From contig CAYNYI010000070.1 in assembly GCA_964401455.1 (NCBI GenBank), positions 1 to 16,266 of the forward strand: a stretch of DNA of 16,266 bases. The letters are read 5' to 3'. Positions 1 through 8,079 of this stretch are shown piece by piece. Origin of the DNA: CAYNYI01 sp964401455 (GTDB lineage Bacteria; Fibrobacterota; OXYB2-FULL-49-7; CAYNYI01). Made by a program: the position numbers and the translations under genes. The notes under the pieces were generated by a model that was not told where the DNA came from, did no database searches, and was given only the letters and a program-made list of their open reading frames with translations. Position 1 is the first letter of the stretch, and every line of letters starts with the position of its first letter.

Positions 1-1
1 G

Positions 2-967
2 AATATCAGAGAACAGGATTACCCGCCGGAAAAAGTAGAAATCCTTGCTGCTTCCGATGCTTCATCCGACCGGACAGTGGACATACTCAAGACTCTTGCG
101 AAACAGGATCAGGGTATAAAGATTTTTGACTATAAAGACCGCTCCGGAAAAACGGGAATTATTAATAAAACTTTGCCGGAGGCCCGAGGCGATATTGTCG
201 TGATGACAGATGCCAACACCCTTTTTTCAGAAGATGCAATATCAAGCATGGTCAGTCTTTTTACTGAAGTTAATACGGGGGCTGTGGCAGGACGCATTCT
301 TATTCATTCTCCTGAAAAAAAAGGCGAAGCCCTCGAAAAAGAAAGCGCGTACCGGGATTTTGAGAATATGATTAAATATTACGAGGGGAAAACCGGATCT
401 GTAATGGGCGCATGCGGGGGAATTTACGCAATAAGGAAAAAATACTTCGCCCCTCTTCCTCCGGACTCATATTCAAATGACGATTTTCTAATTCCTGTAT
501 TAATGATTAAAAAAGGATTGAAAGTTTATTTCGACAACAAGGCTCTGGCGCATGAAGAATATCTTCCCGAAATTGCAGATGAGTTCAAAAGGAGAAAAAG
601 AATCGGCGCGGGAAATTTTCAGTCTTTCTTCAGACTCATCCCTCTATTAAACCCTTTGCGGGGACGTGTATTCCTGTACTATTTTTCTCATAAGGTGCTA
701 AGATGGTTTTCGCCTTTTATACTTCTTGCCGTCCTTTTATTCTCCGCTTTCTCTGTCAACTCTTTTGCGGGGCAGTTAATGCTTACCGGAGAGGCTGCTT
801 TTCTGCTTTCCGCGGTTACCGGATGGCTTTTTTACACTCTTGGCAAAACCATATTTCCGTTTACTCAGATTTTCCATTTCAGTGCTATGAACCTGGCCTT
901 ACTGGCAGGTTTTTTTGAATATATACGGGGCATAAAATCTGCGGCCTGGGAAGCTACCAGCCGCTAA
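2..967 (+). CDS. Membrane glycosyltransferase family 2 (N-terminus cut by the window edge)
   Basis: The reading frame is open from base 2, so the N-terminus lies outside the window; 321 codons are present. What is visible is the GT-A fold of family 2 glycosyltransferases. Near the start are the SDASSDRT nucleotide-sugar motif and then TDAN (the DxD-like acid, about residue 70 of the fragment). The NDDF acidic motif that usually holds the catalytic base is near residues 159-162, and RRKRI, at the position of the Q/RxxRW motif, is near 197-201. The C-terminus has about three hydrophobic segments (WFSPFILLAVLL, AAFLLSAVTGWLF, SAMNLALLAGFF), so the enzyme sits in the inner membrane with a cytoplasmic catalytic domain. 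It probably transfers a sugar from a nucleotide donor to a polysaccharide or lipid acceptor, which the sequence does not identify. It ends 5 nt before murJ, so the two are likely cotranscribed. Family assignment is firm; the product is unknown. Confidence 0.88.
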   Translation, partial: NIREQDYPPEKVEILAASDASSDRTVDILKTLAKQDQGIKIFDYKDRSGKTGIINKTLPEARGDIVVMTDANTLFSEDAISSMVSLFTEVNTGAVAGRILIHSPEKKGEALEKESAYRDFENMIKYYEGKTGSVMGACGGIYAIRKKYFAPLPPDSYSNDDFLIPVLMIKKGLKVYFDNKALAHEEYLPEIADEFKRRKRIGAGNFQSFFRLIPLLNPLRGRVFLYYFSHKVLRWFSPFILLAVLLFSAFSVNSFAGQLMLTGEAAFLLSAVTGWLFYTLGKTIFPFTQIFHFSAMNLALLAGFFEYIRGIKSAAWEATSR

Positions 968-972
968 ACCCC

Positions 973-2607
973 ATGATGCGGGATAAGCTCATGTCAGAAA
1001 AACGCAAACTATACCTCGGATCCATTAAGCTGGCCTCAGGCACGATGCTCTCGCGCATAGCCGGTTTTATACGGGAAATCCTCATGGCCAATTATATAGG
1101 CGGCGGCGCCCTCCGTGATATATTTGTAGCCGCCTATACAATCCCGAATCTTTTCAGAAGGATCCTGGGTGAAAAAGCCATGGAATCCTCTTTTCTCCCG
1201 GTTTACAGGGGGCTTCTCTCCAAAGGAGAAACCGGAACAGCCTCGCGCCTCGCGGCAGGCATATTTAAAATTGTTTTTATCTCCTCACTTACAATAGTGC
1301 TCGCCGGTCTTGTCTTTAGAAATTATCTTCCCTATATTACAGCCTCGGGCTTTACCGATTCCGCGCCTTTAAAAGCCCTTGGAGGCAATTCCATGCTTTC
1401 TGCCGCTGTAAAGCTGTCTGCAATACTGCTGCCGTTTCTTTTATTTTCATCCATTTTCGCCTTCCTCGGCGCGGTACTTCTAAGCCGCGAAAAATTCGGA
1501 TACTACAGCATCATACCCTTTTTTGCCAATATTTTTATCATTCTTTTTCTCGTAGCCGCATATAAAAAATACGGCTATTTTTCTCTTGGATACGCTTTTG
1601 TTTCGATGGCATTTTTTGAATGCCTCCTTGCCGGTTATTTTGTTTTCAAAGCCTCTCCGCCCGAAAAAAACAAGACCGCTAACGAAAATGAATATAAAAA
1701 AAGCCGCAGAGAAGTCGTTGTCAACAGCGGTCCGATTCTTTTAGACTCAGTTGTGGAAAAAGCGGGCGCCGTATTCGATATACAACTGGCCTCCCATATA
1801 GCGATAGGTTCTGTGGCGGCTTTAAGCTATGCCAGAGGAATACTGCTCTTGCCGTTCGCTATAATAAGCCTTTCTATTAACCGGGCCATACTTCCAACCT
1901 TTACAACCCGGATAGCCCTGAAAAAACACGAAGGCCTGACTGACATAATTTTTTACGGCATCAGAACAAACCTTTTTCTCCTGCTTCCGGCCGCGGCCGG
2001 GCTTTTCGGATTACGAAATGAAATCATATCGGTGATTTACGAACGCGGAGCTTTTACACATATGAATACTGTTAGGACCGGACTTGCAATGGGGTGCTAT
2101 GCCCCTGCCCTAGTCGGGATGTCACTCGTAGCTCTTCTCTCGCGTTTTTTTTACGCTATGAGAGATACCCGGACCCCGCTCCAGGTCTCGGTTTTTACTC
2201 TTTGCGCGCATATTATTTTATGTTTTCTTCTTTACCGCACAAGTCTCGCTCATGGCGGTATAGCTCTCGCTACATCAATTTCCTATCTGATGAACGCCGC
2301 CGTTTTATTGTATCTTTTAAAATCCGGGATGTCGTCTCTGACAGAACTGGATTACCGTCCTCTAATTATCCCTGTACTCAAAATACTCTTAAACTCTGCA
2401 ATAATGTTGGCGGCCATCATGCTGTTGAACCGATTTCTTCCGCACGCATTTCTGTTCGGGCGCTACGGAAGAACCGTTATTATAATCATTTCCGGAACAG
2501 TTGTCTATTTCCTCATGTCAATTCTTTTTAGGACACCGGAAGTTGATGAGATCTCAGCTAAAATAAAATGCCGCTTCATAACCCGTAAAAACAACTTCGA
2601 TGCTTAA
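973..2607 (+). CDS. murJ: MurJ/MviN lipid II flippase
   Basis: This 544-residue polytopic protein belongs to the MurJ (MviN) family of the MOP superfamily, which flips the peptidoglycan precursor lipid II across the inner membrane. The N-terminal signature is clear: SRIAGFIRE (residues 27-35) and then RDIFVAAYTIPNLFRR (48-63) match the E. coli segments carrying the essential arginines (R18, R24, R52/R53) and an acidic residue. GEKAMESSFLP follows, as in the family. The rest alternates hydrophobic helices with short loops, compatible with about 14 membrane segments, and the length is normal. The start at 973 has no good ribosome site; ATG codons at 976 and 991 are alternatives, and 991 (MSEKRK) gives a length closer to E. 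coli MurJ. It follows the glycosyltransferase by 5 nt and its last 8 bases overlap uvrC (ATGCTTAA), which suggests translational coupling. Confidence 0.95.
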   Translation: MMRDKLMSEKRKLYLGSIKLASGTMLSRIAGFIREILMANYIGGGALRDIFVAAYTIPNLFRRILGEKAMESSFLPVYRGLLSKGETGTASRLAAGIFKIVFISSLTIVLAGLVFRNYLPYITASGFTDSAPLKALGGNSMLSAAVKLSAILLPFLLFSSIFAFLGAVLLSREKFGYYSIIPFFANIFIILFLVAAYKKYGYFSLGYAFVSMAFFECLLAGYFVFKASPPEKNKTANENEYKKSRREVVVNSGPILLDSVVEKAGAVFDIQLASHIAIGSVAALSYARGILLLPFAIISLSINRAILPTFTTRIALKKHEGLTDIIFYGIRTNLFLLLPAAAGLFGLRNEIISVIYERGAFTHMNTVRTGLAMGCYAPALVGMSLVALLSRFFYAMRDTRTPLQVSVFTLCAHIILCFLLYRTSLAHGGIALATSISYLMNAAVLLYLLKSGMSSLTELDYRPLIIPVLKILLNSAIMLAAIMLLNRFLPHAFLFGRYGRTVIIIISGTVVYFLMSILFRTPEVDEISAKIKCRFITRKNNFDA

Positions 2608-4420
2608 AGAAATCAGCGAAAAACTGAAACTTTTGCCTTCGTCTCCCGGTGTCTATCAGATGAAAGACCGCAGCGGGAAAATACTCTATATCGGCAAAAC
2701 AAGAGATTTGTCTAAAAGGGTCCCCACATATTTCAGGCGCACGGAAGAACTCTACGACAGCGTGAGACGCATGGTTGCGCACATTCGCGACATTGAATGG
2801 ATCATTACAGAGACCGAGTATGACGCGCTCATTCTCGAAGCGAATATGATCCACTCTCTTAAGCCGCGCTACAATATTGAACTGAAAGAAAACCGGAGAT
2901 TTTTTTATATAAGAGTCACAACATCTGAGGAATTTCCCCGTGCCGAAACTGTCAGGAAAATAAAAAAAGACGGAAACCGTTATTTCGGTCCATATAAAAA
3001 CATAGGCTCCATGAAAAACGCGATGAAAGCAATAAGGCAGATATTCAGACTTTGTGACCGGCAGAACCGGTCCGGAAACACCAGGCGCTGTCTGAATTAT
3101 CAGATGGGTCAGTGCATGGGAATTTGCATTGAAAAAAATGGAGCTGTCAGGGAAACCTATAAAAAGGAAGTCTCCGACCTTCTGCTTTTTCTTTCCGGCA
3201 AAACATCAAAGCTCATTGAAAATATCCGTGAGAGGATGAAACGGTATTCCGAGAAACTGGAATTTGAGATGGCGGCTGCGGAAAGAAATAAACTTGAGGT
3301 TCTTGAGAGACTCTCTTCAAGCAGGCAGAAAGTGGACCTTCTCAGCAGCGATGAGAACGCTGATATTATTGCCGTGGAAAAAGAAGGAGGAACAGCAGCT
3401 GCGGTTGTCATGGCCGTGAGGGAGGGTATGCTGCTCGGAAGATCAACCCATGAGCTTAAAATCGGTATGGAGGAATCCTACGGTGCAGTCATGGAAAGGT
3501 TTATCGAAGCCTATTATCACAGCCGGAACGATGACATCCCGGCACTCTATACTGCTGTCCCCCCGGAAAATAAAGAAATGCTCGAAAAATATCTTTCCGA
3601 AAAAATGGGTACCGATATACAAATCAAATCACCGTCAAAAGGTCCGAGGGCCGGTATCATAAACCTTGCCGAAAGGAATGCCCGCCTTGTACTGGATGAA
3701 ACTCTTATCCGGAAAAAGAAGCTTAAAGAGAGAACTTCCTATGCCGTTGAATGTCTCAAGAAAGAGCTTGATATGGACAAGCTCCCGATTCTTATAGAGG
3801 GATATGATATAAGCCATATAAGCGGCACCAATATTGTGGCGTCGGGCGTCTGTTTTGAGAACGGCGTTCCGAAAAAATCCCGTTACAGAAAATATTCCAT
3901 CAATACTCTTGAGGATGTTGATGATTTCGCCGCTATGCGTGAAGTTCTGGACCGAAGGTTCAGGCGGATGCTTGATGAAAACGGAGAACGGCCGGACCTG
4001 ATATTAATTGACGGAGGTAAAGGACAGCTTTCTTCCGCCGTGGAGGTTATGAATAAATACGGTATAGAAGATATAGCGGTCGCTTCCCTCGCCAAACGTC
4101 TGGAAGAAGTTTATGTGCCGGGGAAACCCCGCCCGCTTCTTATAGGAAAAACTTCCGGATCATTGTCTCTTCTGCAGAATATTCGTAATGAAGCACACCG
4201 GTTCGCCGTAAGCTTTCACCGGAAAAAACGGAAAACCGGGGCCTTCCGATCCGAGCTTGATGATATTCCGGGTATAGGCCCTAAGATTCGGGATTCTTTA
4301 TTGAAGACTTTCGGGACTGTTGAGAAAATCAAATCACTCTCTGCTCAGGAATTAAGAGCGGCGAGAGGGGTTTCGGAGAAACTCTCGAAGATCATTGCCG
4401 GACATTTCAAAAAATTTTAA
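2600..4420 (+). CDS. uvrC: Excinuclease ABC subunit C (UvrC)
   Basis: UvrC makes both incisions in nucleotide excision repair after UvrAB loads on damaged DNA. At 606 residues the length is normal and every expected part is present. The N-terminal GIY-YIG nuclease has GVY (17-19), YIG (30-32) and the metal-binding glutamate in LILEANMI (E80). The four cysteines at 152, 164, 172 and 176 match the iron-sulfur cluster ligands of E. coli UvrC. A UVR helical hairpin (EKLEFEMAAAERNKLE) lies near 218-233 and would contact UvrB. The C-terminal RNase H-like nuclease shows the DDH triad in GYDISH, LILIDGGKGQL and NEAHRF. The protein ends with a helix-hairpin-helix pair (DDIPGIGPKIRDSLL and the following RGVSEKLSKII). 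The start lies inside the end of murJ with no visible Shine-Dalgarno, so reinitiation from murJ is likely. It converges on the aldo/keto reductase, 23 nt away, with no obvious terminator between them. Confidence 0.98.
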   Translation: MLKEISEKLKLLPSSPGVYQMKDRSGKILYIGKTRDLSKRVPTYFRRTEELYDSVRRMVAHIRDIEWIITETEYDALILEANMIHSLKPRYNIELKENRRFFYIRVTTSEEFPRAETVRKIKKDGNRYFGPYKNIGSMKNAMKAIRQIFRLCDRQNRSGNTRRCLNYQMGQCMGICIEKNGAVRETYKKEVSDLLLFLSGKTSKLIENIRERMKRYSEKLEFEMAAAERNKLEVLERLSSSRQKVDLLSSDENADIIAVEKEGGTAAAVVMAVREGMLLGRSTHELKIGMEESYGAVMERFIEAYYHSRNDDIPALYTAVPPENKEMLEKYLSEKMGTDIQIKSPSKGPRAGIINLAERNARLVLDETLIRKKKLKERTSYAVECLKKELDMDKLPILIEGYDISHISGTNIVASGVCFENGVPKKSRYRKYSINTLEDVDDFAAMREVLDRRFRRMLDENGERPDLILIDGGKGQLSSAVEVMNKYGIEDIAVASLAKRLEEVYVPGKPRPLLIGKTSGSLSLLQNIRNEAHRFAVSFHRKKRKTGAFRSELDDIPGIGPKIRDSLLKTFGTVEKIKSLSAQELRAARGVSEKLSKIIAGHFKKF

Positions 4421-4443
4421 CCGCGGCTATATCATGGTTTAAT

Positions 4444-5364
4444 TTACGATACGCCCTGCGGGTGGTCGGCTTTTACCATCTCCAGATCAGCGGCCGCAGC
4501 GTTACTTTCAACCTGCTCTACGTTTTTACACCCCGGGATCACGCAGGTTACCTCATCATGCTTAAGCACCCATCCCAGTGCCCACTGCGCCATCGGCACA
4601 CCTTCAGGCACCTCCTCACTGGCGATCTTTTGCACAAGCTCAAGCTTTTCATCGCGGCCATCCCTGTACCATTTTTCGCGTACATCATCAGATGCGAAAC
4701 TAGCACCGGGCTGATATTTCCCGGAAAGAAAGCCGCTGGCGAGCGGCACGCGGGCGAGTACACCCAATTGCTGCTTCAGACAGGATGGCAGCACTTCCTT
4801 CTCTGGCCCACGGTTAATTCGGTTATACACCACCTGAATGGTTTCAGCGCCCACTTTAGCGGCTTTATCTGTTTGATAAATGTTTTTGTTTGAGCCGATA
4901 GAAATCCCAAGATGCCGGACCTTGCCTTCTTTGACAAAATCATTGAGCACATTCCACAAGCCTTCACTGTCAAAGGCATCATCAGACCCTGAGTGAAACT
5001 GATAGAGATCGACATAGTCGGTCTGCAAAGCCTTGAGAGATGCTTCAAGTTGCTGTTTCACATCATTGGGTTCAAAAGCTACATCCCGGGTAAACTTATC
5101 ATGAAAATGATGGCCAAACTTTGTCGCAAGGATAAATTTATCACGTCGGCTTCTGATTGCTTCGCCGATAAATTTCTCTGAAAGATGATCGCCATAACAC
5201 TCGGCTGTATCGATGAGATTCATCCCCACTTCTTCAGCTTTGTCGAACATGGCGTTGACTTCATTTTGTTCGTAATCCTTGCCCCACTCGCCTCCAAACT
5301 GCCATGTGCCCATACCCACAACAGAAACTTTCATTCCGGTTTTACCTAATATCCGATATTTCAT
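4444..5364 (-). CDS. Aldo/keto reductase
   Basis: A 306-residue NADPH-dependent oxidoreductase of the aldo/keto reductase superfamily, with an (alpha/beta)8 barrel and a cytoplasmic location. The catalytic tetrad is visible: D52 and Y57 in NLIDTAECYG, K82 in ATKFG, and H124 in YQFHSGS. The cofactor-binding C-terminal part (CVIPGCKNVEQVESNA) is also present. The overall pattern resembles the IolS/YhdN-type general reductases, but the substrate cannot be read from the sequence. The gene stands out from its neighbours. By hand count only 1 of its 12 isoleucines uses ATA, a codon common in uvrC and in the flavoprotein, and the protein is richer in Gln and His. Upstream of the ATG there is only a weak purine run (AAAGAAAGC) instead of the clear ribosome sites of most minus-strand neighbours. 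It lies 93 nt downstream of the four-domain flavoprotein on the same strand. A recent horizontal acquisition is plausible. Confidence 0.95.
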   Translation of the reverse strand: MKYRILGKTGMKVSVVGMGTWQFGGEWGKDYEQNEVNAMFDKAEEVGMNLIDTAECYGDHLSEKFIGEAIRSRRDKFILATKFGHHFHDKFTRDVAFEPNDVKQQLEASLKALQTDYVDLYQFHSGSDDAFDSEGLWNVLNDFVKEGKVRHLGISIGSNKNIYQTDKAAKVGAETIQVVYNRINRGPEKEVLPSCLKQQLGVLARVPLASGFLSGKYQPGASFASDDVREKWYRDGRDEKLELVQKIASEEVPEGVPMAQWALGWVLKHDEVTCVIPGCKNVEQVESNAAAADLEMVKADHPQGVS

Positions 5365-5420
5365 TATTTTGCTTTCTTTGTTTCTTTAGCTTATGCGCTG
5401 AGTCTGAAGCTTCTACCGCA

Positions 5421-5441
5421 TCAAGTATTAAAAATTGCCAT
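5421..5441 (-). other. Six-codon mini-ORF with a good ribosome site
   Basis: Directly after the stop of the flavoprotein gene, the minus strand reads GAAAGGA (5457-5451), 9 nt of spacing, then ATG and the codons for MAIFNT followed by TGA. After the TGA the same frame continues for nine more codons (TGC GGT AGA ...) to a TAA at 5393-5391. A well-formed translation start leading to only six codons looks like the beginning of a lost downstream gene, or less likely a short leader for the aldo/keto reductase. A weak dyad (ATGCG ... CGCAT, 5394-5422) covers the bases after the TGA but has no T-tract, so it is not a terminator. Peptide function is unknown and may be nil. Confidence 0.3.
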
Positions 5442-5457
5442 ATAATGATATCCTTTC

Positions 5458-7929
5458 TCAGATAAACAGATTTATGCTCCCGTCATCCGCCCGTCCGAGA
5501 TAATCCGCCACACCAGCCTGAGAAACACCGTCAATAAGCTCTTCCTCCTTAATGCCCATAACGTCCATAGACATAGTACAGGCAACAAGCTCGACCCCGT
5601 TCTCAACGGCGGACTGCATAAGCTCCTCAAGAGTCATCACATTTTTCTTTTTCATCACGCTTTTCATCATTGCTGTACCGAGCCCGCCCATATTCATTTT
5701 GGACAATGACAACTTCGACGGTCCCTTCGGCTTCATGAATCCGAACATCTTTTCGACAAAAGACTTTTTAACTCTCGCGCTCTTGTTTTTGCGAAGAATA
5801 TTCAGCCTCCAGAATGTAAAGAACATCGTGACTTTTTTACCCATTCCGGCAGCGCCGTTCGCGATAATAAAAGAAGCAATAGCTCTGTCGAGATCATTAG
5901 AGAAAACAACCATTGTAGCGTTCTCCCCTCCCCCGGAGCTTCTGACAGGAGCACCGCTTCCCTTAATAACAGAAGCGGCATACTCTCCTTTTTGCGAATC
6001 AACGGAAACAACAGTGTTTCCTGTCTTGGCACACCAGGTCTGGACATCTCTTGTAAAACCGGGATCAGAGGCTGTAATACGGACACCGTCGCCTTCAGAA
6101 GCGGAATCAAGGGCTTTTTTAAGCTTCATTATGGGGCCGGGGCACTGTAATCCACGGGCGTCTATTTCAAGATGGTCTTCGGGAAAACCCGGTTTTTTTT
6201 CAGGTTTTTTCTCCAAATCGGACCGCTCGGCGGAGGAACAACCCGCTCCCTGCAACGGCAGTTCACAATCAGCTCCTTTATAGAAAGACTCAAAACACCC
6301 GTAAATTTTATATCCGCCGGAAAGGTTCCTGACCCTGTATCCTTTCTGGGCAAGAATCCGAAGGGCCACATAGCCACGCAGACCGGCCTGACAGTAAACA
6401 AGAATTTCTTTGTCGCGTGGAACCTCGCCCAGACGTTCCCGCAGATTATTCAGAGGAATCAATACCGCTCCGGGTACTGCCCCGAGCTCAAATTCATCAG
6501 GATCTCTGACATCAAGCACAAACTGTTTTACCGGATCATATTTTGATATTTCATCATAATCAACAAGTCCATGGGCTCCCCTGAGATTATTCGCCGCAAT
6601 AAAAGCCGCCTGATTAACGGGATCTTTCGCAGATCCATAAGGAGGAGCATAGCAAAGCTCAGAATTTTCAAGATCAAAAACAGTAAGCCCCGCCTGCATA
6701 GCGGTCGCTATAACATCAATTCTCCTCGCGACACCCTCCGCTCCCACAGCCTGGGCTCCGAGTATTTTCCCGTCCTTCGGAGAATACAGAAGTTTCATGG
6801 TTATTGTGGCCGCTCCGGGATAATAGCCGGCATGATCAAGCGGATGCAGATAAACTTTCCGGTAAGAAATACCTTTCCTCTTAAGTGTTTTCTCGTTAAG
6901 GCCCGTCGAAGCCGCGCCGAGGGAAAAGACTTTCACTATCGAAGTCCCCCGTGTATTCTTATAGAAAGTATCTATTCCGCATATAGCGTCCGCGGCAGTC
7001 CTTCCCTGGCGGTTCGCGGGCCCGGCAAGAGGCACGAGGACATCCTCTCCGGTAACAGAATCTTTCACATTTACGGCGTCTCCCACAGCAAGTATATCGG
7101 GGTCGGAAGTACGCATTTTTTCATCGACTCTTATACCTCCGTTTTCACAAATCTCTAGCCCCGCAGAAACGGCAAGTGCGTTTTCCGGTTTTACTCCAAT
7201 AGAAAGTACAGCGAAGTCAGCCTCAATTTCCCCTCCGTTTTTCAAGGCGCAGACTATCCGTCCGTTTTTTCTTTCGAACGACTTGACAGGATTGGAGAGA
7301 AAGAGTCTTATTCCGTTAATTGAAATATCGCGGTGAAGCATGGCGGCCATTTCAGGATCCATAGGAGACATAACCTGAGGAAGCGCTTCCACAAGCGAAA
7401 CATCAAGCCCCTTTTCCTTGAGATTTTCGGCGGCCTCTACTCCAATAAAGCCTCCACCAATAACTACCGCGCTTTTTGCTCCTCCGTCAAGCTCCTTTTT
7501 TATCGCGTCCATATCAGGAATTGTTTTAAGATTGTAGATTCCCTCGCTGTCTATACCAGGAATAGGCGGTTTTACGGCCGCCGCACCAGGCGACAATATA
7601 AGCTTATCATAAGCGAAAGACTTCTCTTCACCTGATGAATTGTTCCTCGCCTGGACCTTCTTGTTTTTTCTGTCTATAGACAGAGCCTCGGTATTTACAA
7701 GAACATCAACATTAAACCTGTCCCTGAAAGACTCAGGAGTCTGAACAAGAAGACAGTCACGGTCTTTTATCACATCTCCGAGATAATACGGAAGCCCGCA
7801 ATTAGCGAACGAAATATAAGGACCTCTTTCAAGTATTGTAATTTTGCAATCCTCATTGTTTCTTCTGAGCCTTGCGGCTGCGCTGGCACCCCCGGCAACT
7901 CCACCTATTATCAATATTTTATCAGACAT
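5458..7929 (-). CDS. Four-domain sulfur-handling flavoprotein: CoA-disulfide-reductase-like + rhodanese + TusA + DsrE2
   Basis: This 823-residue cytoplasmic protein joins four sulfur-related domains. Residues 1-450 are a CoA-disulfide-reductase-like flavoprotein. It has the FAD motif IIGGVAGGASAAAR (7-20), the single active cysteine in SFANCGLPYY (C44), an NAD(P)H site at VVIGGGFIGVEAAE (155-168), a second FAD motif AVGDAV (281-286), and the tyrosine-rich C-terminal part (YYPGA, CYAPPYGSAKDP). Residues about 460-550 are a rhodanese with VYCQAGLRG (C513). Residues 586-655 are a TusA domain with ARGLQCPGP (C596). Residues 670-823 are a DsrE2-type domain with FFTFW and ACTMSMDVMG (C784). Each of these families can carry or reduce sulfane sulfur, so the chain may pass persulfide between its cysteines using NAD(P)H; that is inference. 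The start is supported by AAGGAAG 7 nt before the ATG, and the gene has its own promoter and an upstream terminator isolating it from icd. Confidence 0.93.
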   Translation of the reverse strand: MSDKILIIGGVAGGASAAARLRRNNEDCKITILERGPYISFANCGLPYYLGDVIKDRDCLLVQTPESFRDRFNVDVLVNTEALSIDRKNKKVQARNNSSGEEKSFAYDKLILSPGAAAVKPPIPGIDSEGIYNLKTIPDMDAIKKELDGGAKSAVVIGGGFIGVEAAENLKEKGLDVSLVEALPQVMSPMDPEMAAMLHRDISINGIRLFLSNPVKSFERKNGRIVCALKNGGEIEADFAVLSIGVKPENALAVSAGLEICENGGIRVDEKMRTSDPDILAVGDAVNVKDSVTGEDVLVPLAGPANRQGRTAADAICGIDTFYKNTRGTSIVKVFSLGAASTGLNEKTLKRKGISYRKVYLHPLDHAGYYPGAATITMKLLYSPKDGKILGAQAVGAEGVARRIDVIATAMQAGLTVFDLENSELCYAPPYGSAKDPVNQAAFIAANNLRGAHGLVDYDEISKYDPVKQFVLDVRDPDEFELGAVPGAVLIPLNNLRERLGEVPRDKEILVYCQAGLRGYVALRILAQKGYRVRNLSGGYKIYGCFESFYKGADCELPLQGAGCSSAERSDLEKKPEKKPGFPEDHLEIDARGLQCPGPIMKLKKALDSASEGDGVRITASDPGFTRDVQTWCAKTGNTVVSVDSQKGEYAASVIKGSGAPVRSSGGGENATMVVFSNDLDRAIASFIIANGAAGMGKKVTMFFTFWRLNILRKNKSARVKKSFVEKMFGFMKPKGPSKLSLSKMNMGGLGTAMMKSVMKKKNVMTLEELMQSAVENGVELVACTMSMDVMGIKEEELIDGVSQAGVADYLGRADDGSINLFI

Positions 7930-7972
7930 TTTAAACTTCCTTTATTTGTTTTAATAAAACCCACAGAACAAA

Positions 7973-8001
7973 ATTATAAAATATATACCTGAAAAAAACA
8001 A
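7973..8001 (-). promoter_or_regulatory. Sigma-70-like promoter of the four-domain flavoprotein
   Basis: On the minus strand, TTGTTT (8001-7996) and a perfect TATAAT (7978-7973) are separated by 17 nt. Transcription would start near 7966, about 36 nt before the ATG at 7929, with the AAGGAAG ribosome site in between. It lies just downstream of the icd terminator, as expected for the promoter of a separate unit. Confidence 0.7.
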
Positions 8002-8024
8002 TGTTTTTGGAAAATAACATACAT

Positions 8025-8059
8025 AAAAAGCCCCGGAGAATAATTCCCCGGGGCTTTTT
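8025..8059 (-). terminator. Rho-independent terminator after icd (symmetrical)
   Basis: The arms AAAAAGCCCCGG (8025-8036) and CCGGGGCTTTTT (8048-8059) form a perfect 12-bp stem around an 11-nt loop. The GC core is flanked by A and T runs, so it can work on either strand; the gene it serves is icd, whose stop is about 20 nt upstream on the minus strand. Confidence 0.93.
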
Positions 8060-8079
8060 AAAATAAATAACGCAGGGAC

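Noticed and set aside
4421..4443. Possible terminator between the convergent uvrC and aldo/keto reductase genes
   Set aside because: Only a 4-bp AACC/GGTT pairing is present, without a T-tract, so no terminator can be claimed.
5365..5457. Insertion-sequence ends or attachment site flanking the aldo/keto reductase
   Set aside because: I found no terminal inverted repeats, target duplication, integrase or tRNA nearby; the case for transfer rests on codon use alone.
5552..6283. 243-codon open frame on the plus strand inside the flavoprotein gene
   Set aside because: It lies wholly antisense to a gene with intact domains and conserved cysteines, has low-complexity composition, and shows no recognisable family.
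6571..7158. 195-codon open frame on the plus strand inside the flavoprotein gene
   Set aside because: Antisense to the conserved FAD/NAD(P)H domain; the peptide is basic and motif-free, typical of a shadow frame.
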